From contig NC_051084.1 in assembly GCF_004664715.2 (NCBI RefSeq), forward strand, positions 57,407,334 through 57,471,333: DNA of 64,000 bases. Direction: 5' to 3'. The DNA is from Peromyscus leucopus. Its lineage: Eukaryota > Chordata > Mammalia > Rodentia > Cricetidae. The notes beneath the pieces were generated by a model, which saw only the letters and a list, made by a program, of their open reading frames with translations, ran no database searches and was not told the origin of the DNA. Positions within the stretch are counted from its first letter, which is position 1; every line of letters begins with the position of its first letter. Positions 1 through 10,472 of the stretch are shown in pieces. The translations under genes and the position numbers were made by a program.

Positions 1-1703
1 GAGTACCCTGCAGGGAGCTCATGACAGTGTCCTTAATGCTTGTTGGCAGACCTGCCTATCTGTAGAAACATGGTTGCTCTTCCATACTGGTGATGGCCGG
101 AATGTGCTTGTGCCCCTCCCCCACCCTCATGCCCAGCTTTGAAAAGGATATTTGCCAAGCTTTTAAAGTTCATTTATTAGAAAAGAGGAGAATTTGAATG
201 AAATCCCTACAGCAAACAACACAAAAAAAGAAGATACCTACGCTCCATTTTCAAAAATCAAATTGTATTCACAGAAAAGGATTTAAGGAGTACAAGTCTT
301 TTTTTGCCGGTATAGGGGAGCTCTAGGAAAAGTAAAGAAATTTCTGCAGATTAAGGAAAAGTAGAAAGACAGCAATGGAAAGTGATGCAGATGGAGAGGG
401 AGTCCATCTTCATACTCTTGAGATCTCATCCTGCATGGCTATTGCTTATTCTTGGAAATCAAAAGAGACATAACTAAATATCACTTAGAGGTCGTTTTTC
501 TTAGAATCTTGACAAAGACTTGTCAGTGGGAGAGGTATCTGCATACTGAATCTACATGGATATAGAAGTGAACAGTTTGTAATTATCTAGTTTATAAAAG
601 GCATTAAAGTTATTCTATTCAGCAAAACAAAAAAGTATGATGTCATTAAAAACATCAGTTGCCTTTATGTATCAAATATGTCAGGACTAACATTGTATTT
701 CTAAAGACTATGTGTTGTACATTCTAGAGTCTCAAAGGAGAAATGGTTAAGGGACAAATATTTCAACAAGGAGAATAATTAAGGGGAGTGTACTCAAGAA
801 CCAAGGTGCATAAATATGGAACGGTATTCAGACACAGTGTTTCTAACAAGAGTAAAGTGAATTGGATATTGGGGCCCACCTGGAGAATTTCTGCCCCCCC
901 CTCCTTCCTCACAGTCCGCTGTGCCTTTAGGATTGGTAGGAATAGATTGAAACTGCTCTGTAGGAGGCTGTGATAAGGATCTCCATTAAGAACCACTGCA
1001 ACAGAAGCTTGCAGCAAAAATGGAAACGTGGGTTAAAAAAAAACAGAAGCATGTCTGTCAATACCTCTCCTGGGTAGGTGTGCCCCATGTGATCCTCTAC
1101 TTACCTCTGCTTTACTCCATGTCAAATAAGGATAAAAATGCACCCCAGCAGTGGTAGAAGGATTGCTAAACTCTTTGACCTTTCTAAAAAAAGGGGGGTG
1201 TTCGGGAGCACAAGATATTAAGAGAAAGGAACTCAGTAAAGCCAAAAATAACATATTGTTTCAAATTTGCTTAATAAGAAAGTGAGTCAGAGCAGTATAA
1301 ATTGATGCAAGCTCTCAGTTCCAGGCAGGAGAGATTCAACAAAAGCTGAGCCCACGATGGGTATGATTTCAAATAACATGTACCTTAGAAGTCATCAATA
1401 ATTAATCACCCTGAAGCCAATTTTGTTGGCCCTCACCTATATTTTTTCAGTGCTTACTCCTGGGTCTATATTCAAGTTAGTTGACAATTGTAACCTTACA
1501 TTTCTAAATAAGATTGTTGTATATTTCCCTTCATCATCTCCACTTTTAATAGCATTTTAGAGAAAAGGGAGTACCATTATATACATGTAATCCTGATAGA
1601 CACACATTAACAGACCTGTGTATCTCAGATCATAAAAATATAGATTAATAATTGAACCCATTAAAGTGGGTAGGTTGTCCTTTTAAGTTATAACAAGGCA
1701 TAT
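1..1703. other. Unique non-coding DNA
   Basis: I recognise no gene, SINE, LINE or LTR here. The sequence is AT-rich with short homopolymers. Short open frames on both strands near 763-1254 lack any recognisable domain and look like chance frames. Confidence 0.55.
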
Positions 1704-1780
1704 GCTCCAAACTACTCAGTCCATAGATCATGAGACTCTTAATCTCAGGGTCATGGGTTCGTGCCCCACGTTGGGCACCA
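1704..1780 (+). pseudogene. Retro-copied tRNA-Lys(CTT) with 3' CCA
   Basis: From the D-stem to the 3' end the sequence follows mammalian tRNA-Lys(CTT) almost base for base. The anticodon CTT is at 1738-1740, followed by the T-arm and acceptor 3' strand, and it ends GTTGGGCACCA. CCA is not encoded in mammalian tRNA genes, so a mature tRNA was the template. The T-loop reads GGTTCGTGCC, where the gene has GGTTCGAGCC. The changed base, T1762, is tRNA position 58, the m1A58 site that reverse transcriptases misread. The first 11 bases and D-loop bases 18-19 are diverged, so the copy cannot fold normally and is not expected to be a working gene. It abuts the LTR at 1783 with two bases between them. 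The reverse complement of 1763-1780 is an 18-nt Lys primer-binding site, but the tRNA match continues about 59 nt past it, where a provirus would have leader sequence. Confidence 0.85.
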
Positions 1781-1782
1781 GA

Positions 1783-2087
1783 TATTGGTAAAATTATTAA
1801 GGCAACTCCATGTAGTTAAAAGGGAGGTTTATTTTGTGGGGTAATTCACAAGTGAAGGGATAGGTAACAGGGTCTGGGAAAAGTGTAGCACAGTCCGGCG
1901 GTGTTCTCTAGAGAACTCTGCTTGGTCTACCTCCAGTGTCCAGGGCCCAGGAACCAAGAGAGCTGGCTCATCCAGATCTCAGGTCTTCAGGGTCCTCTCT
2001 TAGCCCTGCCTTGTAGTCGTGACAGTTACCAAAGCATCAGTGGGGGTTGGAACTTCCAGATCAAAGCTGGAATGGCTACCCACTACA
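1783..2087 (-). mobile_element. ERV LTR joined to the tRNA-Lys copy
   Basis: A complete 305-bp LTR on the minus strand, beginning TGTAGTGGG and ending CACCAATA-like (ACCAATA). It is recognised by close similarity to the solo LTR at 26576-26873, whose ends are fixed by a 6-bp target duplication. Near its 3' end on the minus strand is a poly(A) signal inside AAAATAAACC. A two-base spacer (1781-1782) separates it from the tRNA CCA end, the usual LTR-to-PBS distance. No internal region, gag leader or second LTR is present. I see no clean target duplication around the LTR plus tRNA unit: the 6 bp after 2087 (ATTTTA) do not match the 6 bp before 1704. Lysine priming suggests a class II (ERVK-type) family, but I do not name it. 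Confidence 0.85.
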
Positions 2088-5079
2088 ATTTTACTTAGCA
2101 AAGAGAGAGGAGTCAATCAGAGGTTTAGACATAGTTATGTTTAACTCAAGTTTACACGATTGGAAACATCTCTCACATAGATATGCTTTACATAAAGTCT
2201 TTATTATACAGTGTGATATGTATTTTCTTGGACAAATGTGTATGAGGTGAAAAGTCTCAGTTACCGAGTTTTTATCAGTAATTCTCTATATTTTGCTGGG
2301 AGATAGGGTATGAATATATTAACAGTCAGATTTTTAAATTTTTAGTGGAATTTTTTTTTTTTTCGTTTTAATGTCTAGTAGATAAGGCTGAATACACTGG
2401 TATCAGGGAACACCGGTTTTTTTCTGTTTTTTATATGATGGATGTAGGTACTTGTATAAGTTCACCAGGCTTAAAGGGCAACAATTCAGACACACAGAAG
2501 GAGTACTCGGCCTGTTCCAAGTGCTTGTGAGTGCCAATGAGCACTGGCAGCCGAGTGCCTTCCCTCGCTGAGAGGACACGTAAGTGAGCCTGCTTCCACT
2601 AGTGTTAGCACGTCCTTATAGTCATAAATTCTGACTCAAGTTGTTATAGCAAAAAAGAGTGCCAAGTAAAAGAGGACTTAGGCAAGTCTTCCAGCCTGCT
2701 CCACACCTATTCCTTAACAGTTGCTGGAGGCTGGGTGGCTGAGGTGGACTGGGAACAGTCTTGGGCTCTGCTAAGAAAGCTTAAATGGACACCTTCTCTA
2801 TTGCACTACCACACTACAATCCTACGAGCTTACCCACTGGAAAAATGAAGTTTCTTTTCTCCCCATGTTTGGATTGCAGTTTTTAATGAATATTCTATGC
2901 CGGATTCTGTTTTTATTAATAATTTCTGAGATTTTTGTGCCCTCGTATTTTGAAAGTCAACATCTGCAATTGCCACTGTATTTTGCCGTGATTTTGCAAT
3001 GATACATGGATGTAGTAAAGATGGAATCATTTTGTTGATTATGCATGTACAGCAATCTTGTAAGTATTTAGGAACATTATCTCCCTGCAAATGGGCACAG
3101 TCTACCCTCAGTCTCTTACACGAAGATGCTTCCTAAAGGAAATTGTCAGTGACTACATAGAGAAGCAAAACTGTGTCTGAAGTCATGGCAGTTCACTTGC
3201 TTGCGGGTGTTTTTGCATCATCTCCAATCTTACAATAGCCTTTGTATTTGAATAATTATTGGCAGTTGCACCACTGAATAGAAAATTATCAGAAAAATAC
3301 CTTACAAAGGAGAAAATGGCAGCAAGGCTAATATATAGCTGTGGCCTTTCCTAATGAGTGTTGCTGGAAAACATCTCAGAACCCTTCAGGAAAAGGCATG
3401 TTTTTATAAGAAAAAATGTCTCCAGCTGTTAGAATTGATAGAATTTCAGAAATGCCATAAGTCAGCTTACAAAAGATTTGTAGGTTTTCTCAGCAAAATG
3501 AAAGAAAAAAAGACAGAAAACACTGTGATGTTTTCTTTTGGAGTCAAAGTTCATGTAGAATGAAGTGTGATCATATGCACTAAATTAAAAACAGGCATGA
3601 CTTCTAATATACTCCAGGGTTGCCAGATGTTAAAAGAATTGTAATAAAATATGCTAATTTCTGTATATTTAATTTTGTCATTTTGAAAATTGCTCAGTCT
3701 CAGTAAAACCTTTTGAAAGATTTACTTTTAAAGAGCTATATAAAATAAGAAAGGCTTGAATGAATAAGCATGGTAATAGTTGAATCTATGTCTCAAGATA
3801 GAACTATTTCTAAGTCATGATATACAATGATATATAACATTTGGACATGTGTCATAAATCAACGCTTTGTGTCACACAGGGATTTATTTCAACCATATGC
3901 ATTGAAAATGAAAGCAAAAAATATTTTTGCAGTTTTGAGAAAAGGAAAATTCTATGACATATGTTCAAATATGACCAGAATTAGAGGAAGTAAAGGTTAG
4001 TTGAAAATTCCATATGCACTTAGGCATTTATGTTTAATACTAGAATAAGTATAAGATATATAATGTTCTGTGAAAAGATGGGGCTCTAATCTACAGTTAG
4101 AGAGCCTTTATCTGCGAGATTATCAGCACTTACAGTCAATGTCAGCTTGCTTCGACCAGTACACTCTGTATCTTCTATAAAAAAATATATCTTTTTGCAA
4201 AATTAACATATTATAAAAAAACAAAACCACCCATTTCTTATCCTTAAGTCAGTACACTTTGGATGGAGTATGAGATACAGGAGCTTACCAGATTCTCCTT
4301 TGTGACCTAGGACATCACATTTTGAGTGTCACAGTGGTACATTGAGACCTTAAAAAAAAACTAATAATTCTTTATCTGCTCATTACCTTATTACACTTGT
4401 TTTCTAGAGAGGCTTAATTTTTGGTATTGTTGACTACAAGTTACTTAGTAGGAAAGATAAGCATACTTGAAATCAACTGGATGGCAAATAGTTTTAAGAA
4501 ACAGTTTTTATTCTTATTCTTCATTTTCTATTTGATTTTATTAATATTGGTTCTCTACAAACACAAATGGCTTTCTCACCCACTTATTAGTACCAGGGGC
4601 AAGACATACTACTTTCAGTTGTTCTATTAAAAATTAACTTATCATTTACTCACAATTTCTCAAATATTCTTACCAACCTACTATAAAAGTTTTAAATATA
4701 GCAATGTGTCTGAGAGTTCATACATAGCATTTTGTAACAGTGAGTCTTAAATTTACACCAAAGAGGGGTATTTGGGACTTGGCTGACTAGAAAAGTTTAA
4801 GAATCATCATAATTTTGACTCTTGATTGAAAAACAAAGTGATTAGATGTTAACTGTAGATATAATTTTTCTCTGTTTTTAAAGTAGTTCTCCAGAGGTCC
4901 TGAAGAATAGTACACAGGATTACTTCTGTGACATTTTTAGGTTCACTTTCTTTTAGAGAGAGGGATGAGGGGCTCTGTCTATATACCAGCTTAAGCAGAA
5001 CCATTGCTTAGTCAGTGAATTTTTTATATTAGTACTGATACACACCAGAGATTAAAAAGCCTCATTCTCATTTATCTGT

Positions 5080-5081
<2 letters not shown>
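2088..5081. other. Unique AT-rich non-coding DNA
   Basis: No recognisable gene or repeat apart from short T and A runs, for example near 2349. Small open frames at 2830-3090 (minus) and 3354-3563 (plus) have no recognisable domain and no supporting splice or promoter context. Confidence 0.5.

Positions 5082-5119
<38 letters not shown>
5082..5119. repeat. (TA)n microsatellite
   Basis: An uninterrupted TA dinucleotide run of about 38 bp. Confidence 0.95.
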
Positions 5120-5122
<3 letters not shown>

Positions 5123-5373
5123 AAATTGGACATTGTCTAGAAAAATTTCTCCCCAAAATCATGATGGTGGCACAGGAGATTTTGACCAGAGGAACATAAC
5201 TGCCTTTCCAAACATTTCAACATAAAGAATTAATAACTCAGGAGTGAATCCTAGCTTCCCCTAAGCCCAGCATGATGTTCATAGTAGCTCTGGAAGGCCA
5301 AGCATTCTGATGGAAATACATATCATCTTTGATTCATTTGCAAGTCTGTCTCATTTTATGATTAGAAATCCAG

Positions 5374-5500
5374 CCTAGCTGGGTGCTGGTGGCACTTGGG
5401 AGGCAGAGGCAGGCAGATCTCTGAGTTAGAGACCAGTCTGGTCTGCAGAGTAAGTTCCAGGACAGCCAAGGCAACATAGAAACACTCTCTCAACAAAGCA
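5374..5500 (+). repeat. B1 SINE with an internal deletion
   Basis: The B1 body is recognisable: GGGTGCTGGTGGC, then GGAGGCAGAGGCAGGCAGAT, TCTGAGTT, CCAGTCTGGTCTGCAGAG and TTCCAGGACAGCCA. The usual CACGCCTTTAATCCCAGC segment is missing between GGTGGC and ACTTGGGAGG. The purine tract that follows has replaced or grown out of the A tail. Confidence 0.9.
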
Positions 5501-5686
5501 GAAGGAGGAGGAGGAGGAGAGGAGGAGGAGGAGGAGGAGGAGGAGGAGGAGGAGGAGAGGAAAGAAAGAAATAAGAAAGAAAGAAAGGAAGGAAGGAAGG
5601 AAGGAAGGAAGGAAGGAAGGAAAGAAAGAAAGGAAAGAAGGATAAAAAAGAGAAAGGAAGAAAAAAGAAGAAAAGAAAAAGAAAAG
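5501..5686. repeat. Polypurine GGA/GAAA/GGAA compound microsatellite
   Basis: About 186 bp that is almost pure A and G. A (GGA)n block gives way to (GAAA)n, (GGAA)n and irregular A/G sequence. Only two pyrimidines interrupt it. It directly follows a B1 element, a common birthplace for purine microsatellites. Minus-strand open frames here encode runs of leucine, proline, phenylalanine and serine and are repeat artefacts. Confidence 0.95.
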
Positions 5687-6019
5687 CATCCAGACTAAAC
5701 TTTTTATGTGACCCCAAAATTTCTGAGCCTATTTGAAACATGGGTGATCAGTTGTTTAATTTTGATCTGTTGAAGAGGCTTCTTGGAGAAGTGAAATGAG
5801 GAAATGCTGAGGTATACCAGGAGACCAGGAGAGTTCTCACCGAGATTCATACAGTGTTGGGAGAAGGCTGACTGATTCACATCTTCCAAGCACCTTGTAT
5901 TATATATAGGAAAACTGAAACATACACGGTTGACCAAAGCAAGTATCAGCATCACAACCGGAATAGCAAAACAGCTCCCTCCAGTTGTAAGATGTGTCTG
6001 ATGATGGATAGCATTTCCA

Positions 6020-6560
6020 TATTGTCTGTGAAGATTTTGATGGATAGTTTCATACATGTATATATTGAGTTTATAGAGTTTTCACCCCAACTCAGTCCCC
6101 TGTCTTCCATCCTCATCTTGTTTCCACCTCCCAACAATGCCATTCATACTTTGATATGTTTCCTTTTCTTTTTACTTTTTAAATTTGTTTTTGATACACT
6201 GATTATAACTGAGGCTGCTGTCATGAGCACGAGTGTGGGGTTATTTACTATAGATATGCCTTTCCCCTGGTACCCATTAGTACACTCAGTCCATCGGGAA
6301 CAGTGTAGCGAGAGTACCCCCATGCCTGATAAGATGGAGACAGGTCTAACCTTGGACAGGTTGTGTTCAGTTAACCACAACTACATTGACTTCATGATTG
6401 CATGGCCATGCCATCTAAAAAAGACAGAGTTCCACAGCACTCCGCCCTGACTTCTGGCGTCTTCATTCTTTCCTCTCCTTCTGAGATGCTCCCTGAGCTT
6501 CAAAGGGAGTGACATATATGTCCTGTAGGACCAAACATTATATCAAGTTACTCCACATTT
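6020..6560 (-). mobile_element. Diverged L1 fragment (Lx-like tail)
   Basis: The plus strand resembles the antisense of old rodent L1 3' regions. Cues are TTTCATACATGTATAT, a C/T-rich stretch around 6086-6140, and the segment near 6440-6520 matching the remembered pattern of a C/T-rich 'cattctttc' block followed by CCTGAGC and ATGTCCTG. It is strongly diverged, so the edges are approximate. The 152-residue plus-strand open frame at 5992-6450 falls inside it and is not treated as a gene. Confidence 0.55.
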
Positions 6561-6597
6561 GCAACAGTGGTGAATCTCCGTATTAACCACCCCCCAA

Positions 6598-6668
6598 CCC
6601 TGCCATACACACAAACACATCTACACACACAAGCACACCCACCCACCCACCCACACATATACACCCCA
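6598..6668. repeat. CA/CCCA-rich low-complexity tract
   Basis: Imperfect CA repeats with a (CCCA)n core near 6637-6655. Confidence 0.85.
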
Positions 6669-7095
6669 AATATGAACTCTCTGATGATGGTTTAGAGCAG
6701 CAATGATATGAATATAGCAATGCATATTTAGAAGACAGCTTAATACCATGTCCATTAGGCAAAACAGAATAAAGTTCTCCCCTAGCGCCCACGACTTCTC
6801 TAGCCACAGGGGCTTGACCAGGTTGATAGTACCAGGCATGAGTCCTCTCCTATACAGCAGGCTTCAAATCCAATCATAAAGCAGACAGTTACCAAAATAA
6901 TATTCATGACTTTGTTTCAGTTGTAGGCATACATTGCCAGGCAGATCATGGGGTACACATTTGGATAGGACCACTGATGACTCTTCTCCTCCAAACAGCT
7001 TGCATAGTACTTTATGACACCATGAGAGTTGTCCAGCAGGATGGAAACTTCTAGCTAGGATGCAGCTTGATTTTCTAATGTCTCGCAACCTAAGC

Positions 7096-7329
7096 TTTTT
7101 TAAAAAAAAAAAACATTTATTTTTATTTTATGTATATGAGTGTTTGCCTGTATGTATGTGTGTACCACATGTGAGCCTGATGTCTGCACAGGACAAAGTG
7201 GGGAGTCAGATTCCCTAGGTCTGAAGTTACAGACAATTGTGAGCCTCCATGTGTTTGCTACAAACTGAGTCTGGGTCTTCTGCAAGAGCAGGAGATTCTC
7301 TTAACCAATGAGCCATCTTATCACCTTGC
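7096..7329 (-). repeat. B2 SINE
   Basis: The reverse complement follows B2: AGATGGCTCATTGGTTAAG at the tRNA-like head, CAAACACATGGAGGCTCAC, a TCTGACTCCC-type middle, CATATACATAAAATAAAAAT and a poly-A tail. The internal promoter region at the head is degraded. Confidence 0.85.
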
Positions 7330-7479
7330 TTTGTTTGGCTATTTGTTTTTTAATAGACTAACAAAATAGTAGGCATCCATAGGAATTTTTCATAATCTTC
7401 AATTTTGGTTAACCCTTCCCATCCTCCCCTCTTCCCTGTACCTTGATCTTATCCCACACTTAAACTTTTCAATCTTCTT

Positions 7480-7955
7480 ATTTTGATGAGACTGTAAACA
7501 ACTGCTATATTCCCTAGATATACTACTCCTGGGAATATACTCCAAGCACTCTGAGTCTTGCTGTAATGATGCTTGTGCATCCATGTTCACTGCTACTCTA
7601 TTCACACTAGCCAGAAAATGGAACTGCTTGTCCATCAGCTGGTAAATCAAAAATGAAACTGTGGTACATCTACACAATAGAATTTTATTCAGATATAAAA
7701 AATATGAAATTTGCAGGAAATGAATGGATCTGGGGAAAAAATTACACCAAGTCACAAAAACACAAATGCTACATGTACTTTCTAATGCAGATCCTGGCTT
7801 CACATAGTGTATTTAAACTGGAGTACTTATGAAAAAAAAAAAAAAACCAGGATGCTAGAGATGGGCATTTTGGGGATGAGGGAAGGGAAGGGTGATAGAA
7901 GAGCACATTTGTGTATTTTATTAATGAATTAAGTTTCTGGAAAGTCTGAATCATT
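7480..7955 (+). mobile_element. Truncated L1, end of ORF2 plus 3' sequence
   Basis: The plus strand matches the conserved end of L1 ORF2: ATATACTACTCCTGGGAATATAC, TTCACTGCTACTCTATTCACA, AAACTGTGGTACATCTACACA, then AAAATATGAAATTTGCAGGAAATGAATGG-type sequence. Frameshifts and stops break the reading frame. The A run at 7832-7845 and the GGGATGAGGGAAGGGAAGG stretch belong to the 3' region. The element is inactive and 5'-truncated. Confidence 0.85.
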
Positions 7956-8294
7956 GCCCAGAAATTATGGCCCCACTGGTTTTCTCCTAGTCAGATCCTT
8001 ATCCAAAATATAATTGTCTGAGCACTCTCCACATTCTCCATCTCCTGTGTCTCTCACTAGAGTTCAGATGATACAGCCTTTGCCAGAACCAAACTGAGAC
8101 ATTACCTTATGCAGCGATTCTCAGCCCTGTTCTGCCCACACTCCCCAGTGGAACCTTTGGTGGCTAGAACACCCCAGGACTGATACTGAAGCTGACAGGG
8201 TTAAGGTCTTTGAGGGGAAGATAAAGAAAGGAACTGAGTTGGGAAAGTCCTCACAAATAACTCTGATATGCAGCCACAATTGAGTCACATAATA

Positions 8295-8570
8295 AAATGG
8301 GTTATTTATTGATTTCTTTATTGTTATTAGTGTGTGTCATTGCACAGTGGCAGGTTTCATTGTGACATTTCATTCGAGCGAATCATAAACTGTGACTATG
8401 TTCACCCCATTACCCTCTGCTGTCTCTGTCCCCTCTCCCTGTGTCCTGCTGGTTACCTTTCTGAAACTGTAGGATACTTTATAATCTGTGGTTCAGTAAA
8501 AGTTAACTATCTTCACACAGTCTCTCTTCTGTTAATCCCCCACATTCTGCCTCCATCCACAAAAACTGTT
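8295..8570 (-). mobile_element. Probable L1 3' fragment
   Basis: A T-rich start followed by GTGTGTCATTGCACAGTGGCAGGTTTCATTGTGACATTT and C/T-rich blocks resembles the antisense of an old rodent L1 tail. The match is by remembered pattern only, and the edges are uncertain. Confidence 0.5.
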
Positions 8571-8585
8571 ATGTTTGTTCGTTTT

Positions 8586-8744
8586 CTTTGTTTTGGTTTT
8601 TCAAGACAGGGTTTTTCTGTTTAACCCTGGCTGTCCTGTAGCTTGCTCTGTATTACCAGGCTGGCCTTGAACTCAGAGATCCACCTGCCTCTGTCTCCAG
8701 AGTACTGAGTGCTGGGATTAAAGGTGTATGCCACCAAATCCAGC
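8586..8744 (-). repeat. B1 SINE
   Basis: The plus strand is the reverse complement of B1: TTTTTCAAGACAGGG, CCCTGGCTGTCCTG, CCAGGCTGGCCTTGAACTC, CACCTGCCTCTGTCTCC, then GTGCTGGGATTAAAGG and a diverged head. Confidence 0.95.
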
Positions 8745-8889
8745 TTCACAAAAACTCTTCAGTGGCCCAGCTAAACTTGGTCACACATTTTATTCTTACA
8801 GAAATATTGTAGGTTATGCCTTACCTGACATGTTCAAGATGGAGAAGTTTCCTGGTGCTATCACTGGCTTTCTTAAGAAGAAGAAGGAG

Positions 8890-8950
8890 ATACATACATA
8901 CATACATGCATATATATATATATATATAATGTATAATATATATAAAAATA
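8890..8950. repeat. (ATAC)n and (TA)n tract
   Basis: Four ACAT/ATAC units pass into an AT dinucleotide run and then AT-rich sequence. Confidence 0.9.
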
Positions 8951-9302
8951 GATTAAAACATGTCTTCATTATGAAGATGCCTTTAAAAGCAATCTGATTT
9001 AGGCAGAAAACTACCAAATTATACATCCTAAATGAAAGAAACAACTTTGAGCCAATGTTTTAAAAGTCCAGAACCCCATTCCTCTACCCTAATACTTGGA
9101 TAATTTTGAAATCGGAAATGTTACCGGTCACTTTGTTTCTACTTTGTTATTTTCCTCAAATGCCATCTCCACATGTGTCCTGAAGAACATTTCCATTAGC
9201 TCCCCCCAATTCTCTGGTGAGCTGACACTAGCCAACCAGCCTCGCAGCTGGTAACGGCCGCTCCTCTGCAGAAGTCAGACAATGCCTTCAAGGCAGGCAT
9301 AG

Positions 9303-9344
9303 TTGTTTTTTTGGTTTGTTTTTTTTTTTTTTTTTTTTTTTTTC
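9303..9344. repeat. Poly-T tract
   Basis: A T-rich run containing more than 25 consecutive T. No SINE or L1 body is recognisable next to it. Confidence 0.9.
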
Positions 9345-9732
9345 AGTCTCGGCTGCATTCCGTGCCCATTATGCACATATTGAATAATTGAAAAGAAATT
9401 ATAGAAATGGTTCAAACTACTTGAATTACTTCAGAAACTATATAAAGATTTTTAAAATTAAGAAATGCTGGTAACAGCTTTCTTAGAGCTTCTTTTTAAA
9501 ATGCTGTTTGTTTTCTTGTTGAAAGGACAATTTTTATATAAAATTCTGTTATTTTGTGGAATGATTCATTTTAATAATTTTAAAAAGAAAACCTGAATTT
9601 TTGAAAAAAACATGCTGTGTTTGTTCGCTTTTTATGAAAAGGGAAACCGTTAGTTTTCCAATGGGTCTGTGTGATTGTGACATGGAGGAAGAACAGCTCA
9701 GAGTCTCTGTAGGCATTATAGTTGGATATATA

Positions 9733-9736
<4 letters not shown>

Positions 9737-9770
<34 letters not shown>

Positions 9771-9794
9771 TGTCTGTCTGTCTGTCTGTCTGTC
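9737..9794. repeat. (TG)n(TCTG)n compound microsatellite
   Basis: A TG dinucleotide run followed by about six TCTG units. Confidence 0.95.
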
Positions 9795-9944
9795 ATGAGT
9801 GCGTGCACACGCACATCCTCCTTGTGGCCCAATACACCTTTTTATAGCTAGAAATCTCACCCCAATGTCTCTTCTCAGTCTGTAAAGGATATCTTATGAC
9901 AGGTAGACTATAAGAGCAGTTTGAACTTGGGCAGGCAAAAGGGT

Positions 9945-10130
9945 CCAAACAGGAAAAGGCAGTTGCTGTCAAGCCTGATGACCTGAGGTCAATACCTAAA
10001 GCCTACATGGTTCAAGGAAAGAATAATTTCTGCAAGTTGTTCCCTGATTCCACTATGTACACTGTGACACATACACAGGCACTCTTGCATACACACATGC
10101 ACACACACAAATAAGTGTAAAATGAAATTA
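9945..10130 (+). repeat. B3/B2-type tRNA-derived SINE
   Basis: Recognisable pieces are AAAAGGCAGTTGCTGTCAAG, CCTGATGACCTGAGGTCAAT, CTACATGGTTCAAGGAAAGA, a CAAGTTGTTCCCTGATTCC segment and a CA-rich end passing into AAATAAGTGTAAAATG. Moderately diverged. Confidence 0.8.
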
Positions 10131-10216
10131 AAAATTTGTTAGGTTACTAATCTGTTTACTAGTTTCATTATATTTTAGTAATGTTCCAAGTATCTTTCTT
10201 ATTGGACTTTATAAAA

Positions 10217-10268
<52 letters not shown>
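10217..10268. repeat. (ATT)n microsatellite
   Basis: About 17 uninterrupted ATT units. Poly-Y and poly-I frames here are artefacts. Confidence 0.95.
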
Positions 10269-10472
10269 TGTGTGTGTGTGTGTGTATGTGTGTGTGTACA
10301 TGTATGCATGTGTATGTGTCTGTGTTTGAATACTGGCACAATGCATGTGTAGAGATCAGAGAACAATTTCAGGGAGTTGGTTTTCTCCTTGCACTGTGGG
10401 ACCTGCAGAATCAAACTCAGCTCATCAGGTTTATATGGCAAGTACTTTTACTTGCTGAACCGTTTCAAGAGC
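10269..10472 (-). repeat. B3-type SINE with TG-rich tail
   Basis: The plus strand starts with TG repeats and runs through TGCATGTGTAGAGATCAGAG, ACAATTTCAGGGAGTTGGTT, CTCCTTGCACTGTGGGACCT, and a CTCAGCTCATCAGG to TTTACTTGCTGAACCG end. This is the reverse complement of a B3-type element. Confidence 0.8.

Noticed and set aside
1704..1780. Functional tRNA-Lys gene
   Set aside because: The CCA is part of the DNA, the acceptor 5' strand no longer pairs, conserved D-loop G18 and G19 are lost, and no T-run terminator follows; it continues straight into an LTR.
1678..2110. Target-site duplication around the tRNA/LTR chimera
   Set aside because: TTTTAAGTTA (1681-1690) and TTTTACTTAG (2089-2098) look alike, but they have mismatches and leave 13 unexplained bases before the tRNA, so I do not claim a duplication.
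5426..5741. Minus-strand frames rich in Leu, Pro, Phe and Ser
   Set aside because: They translate the polypurine microsatellite and adjoining B1.
5992..6450. 152-residue plus-strand open frame
   Set aside because: It lies within a probable decayed L1 tail, antisense to the element, and has no recognisable domain.
8105..8200. Possible MER5-type DNA transposon fragment
   Set aside because: GATTCTCAGCCCTG and CTAGAACACCCCAGGACTGA are faintly reminiscent of it, but the match is too short and diverged to call by eye.
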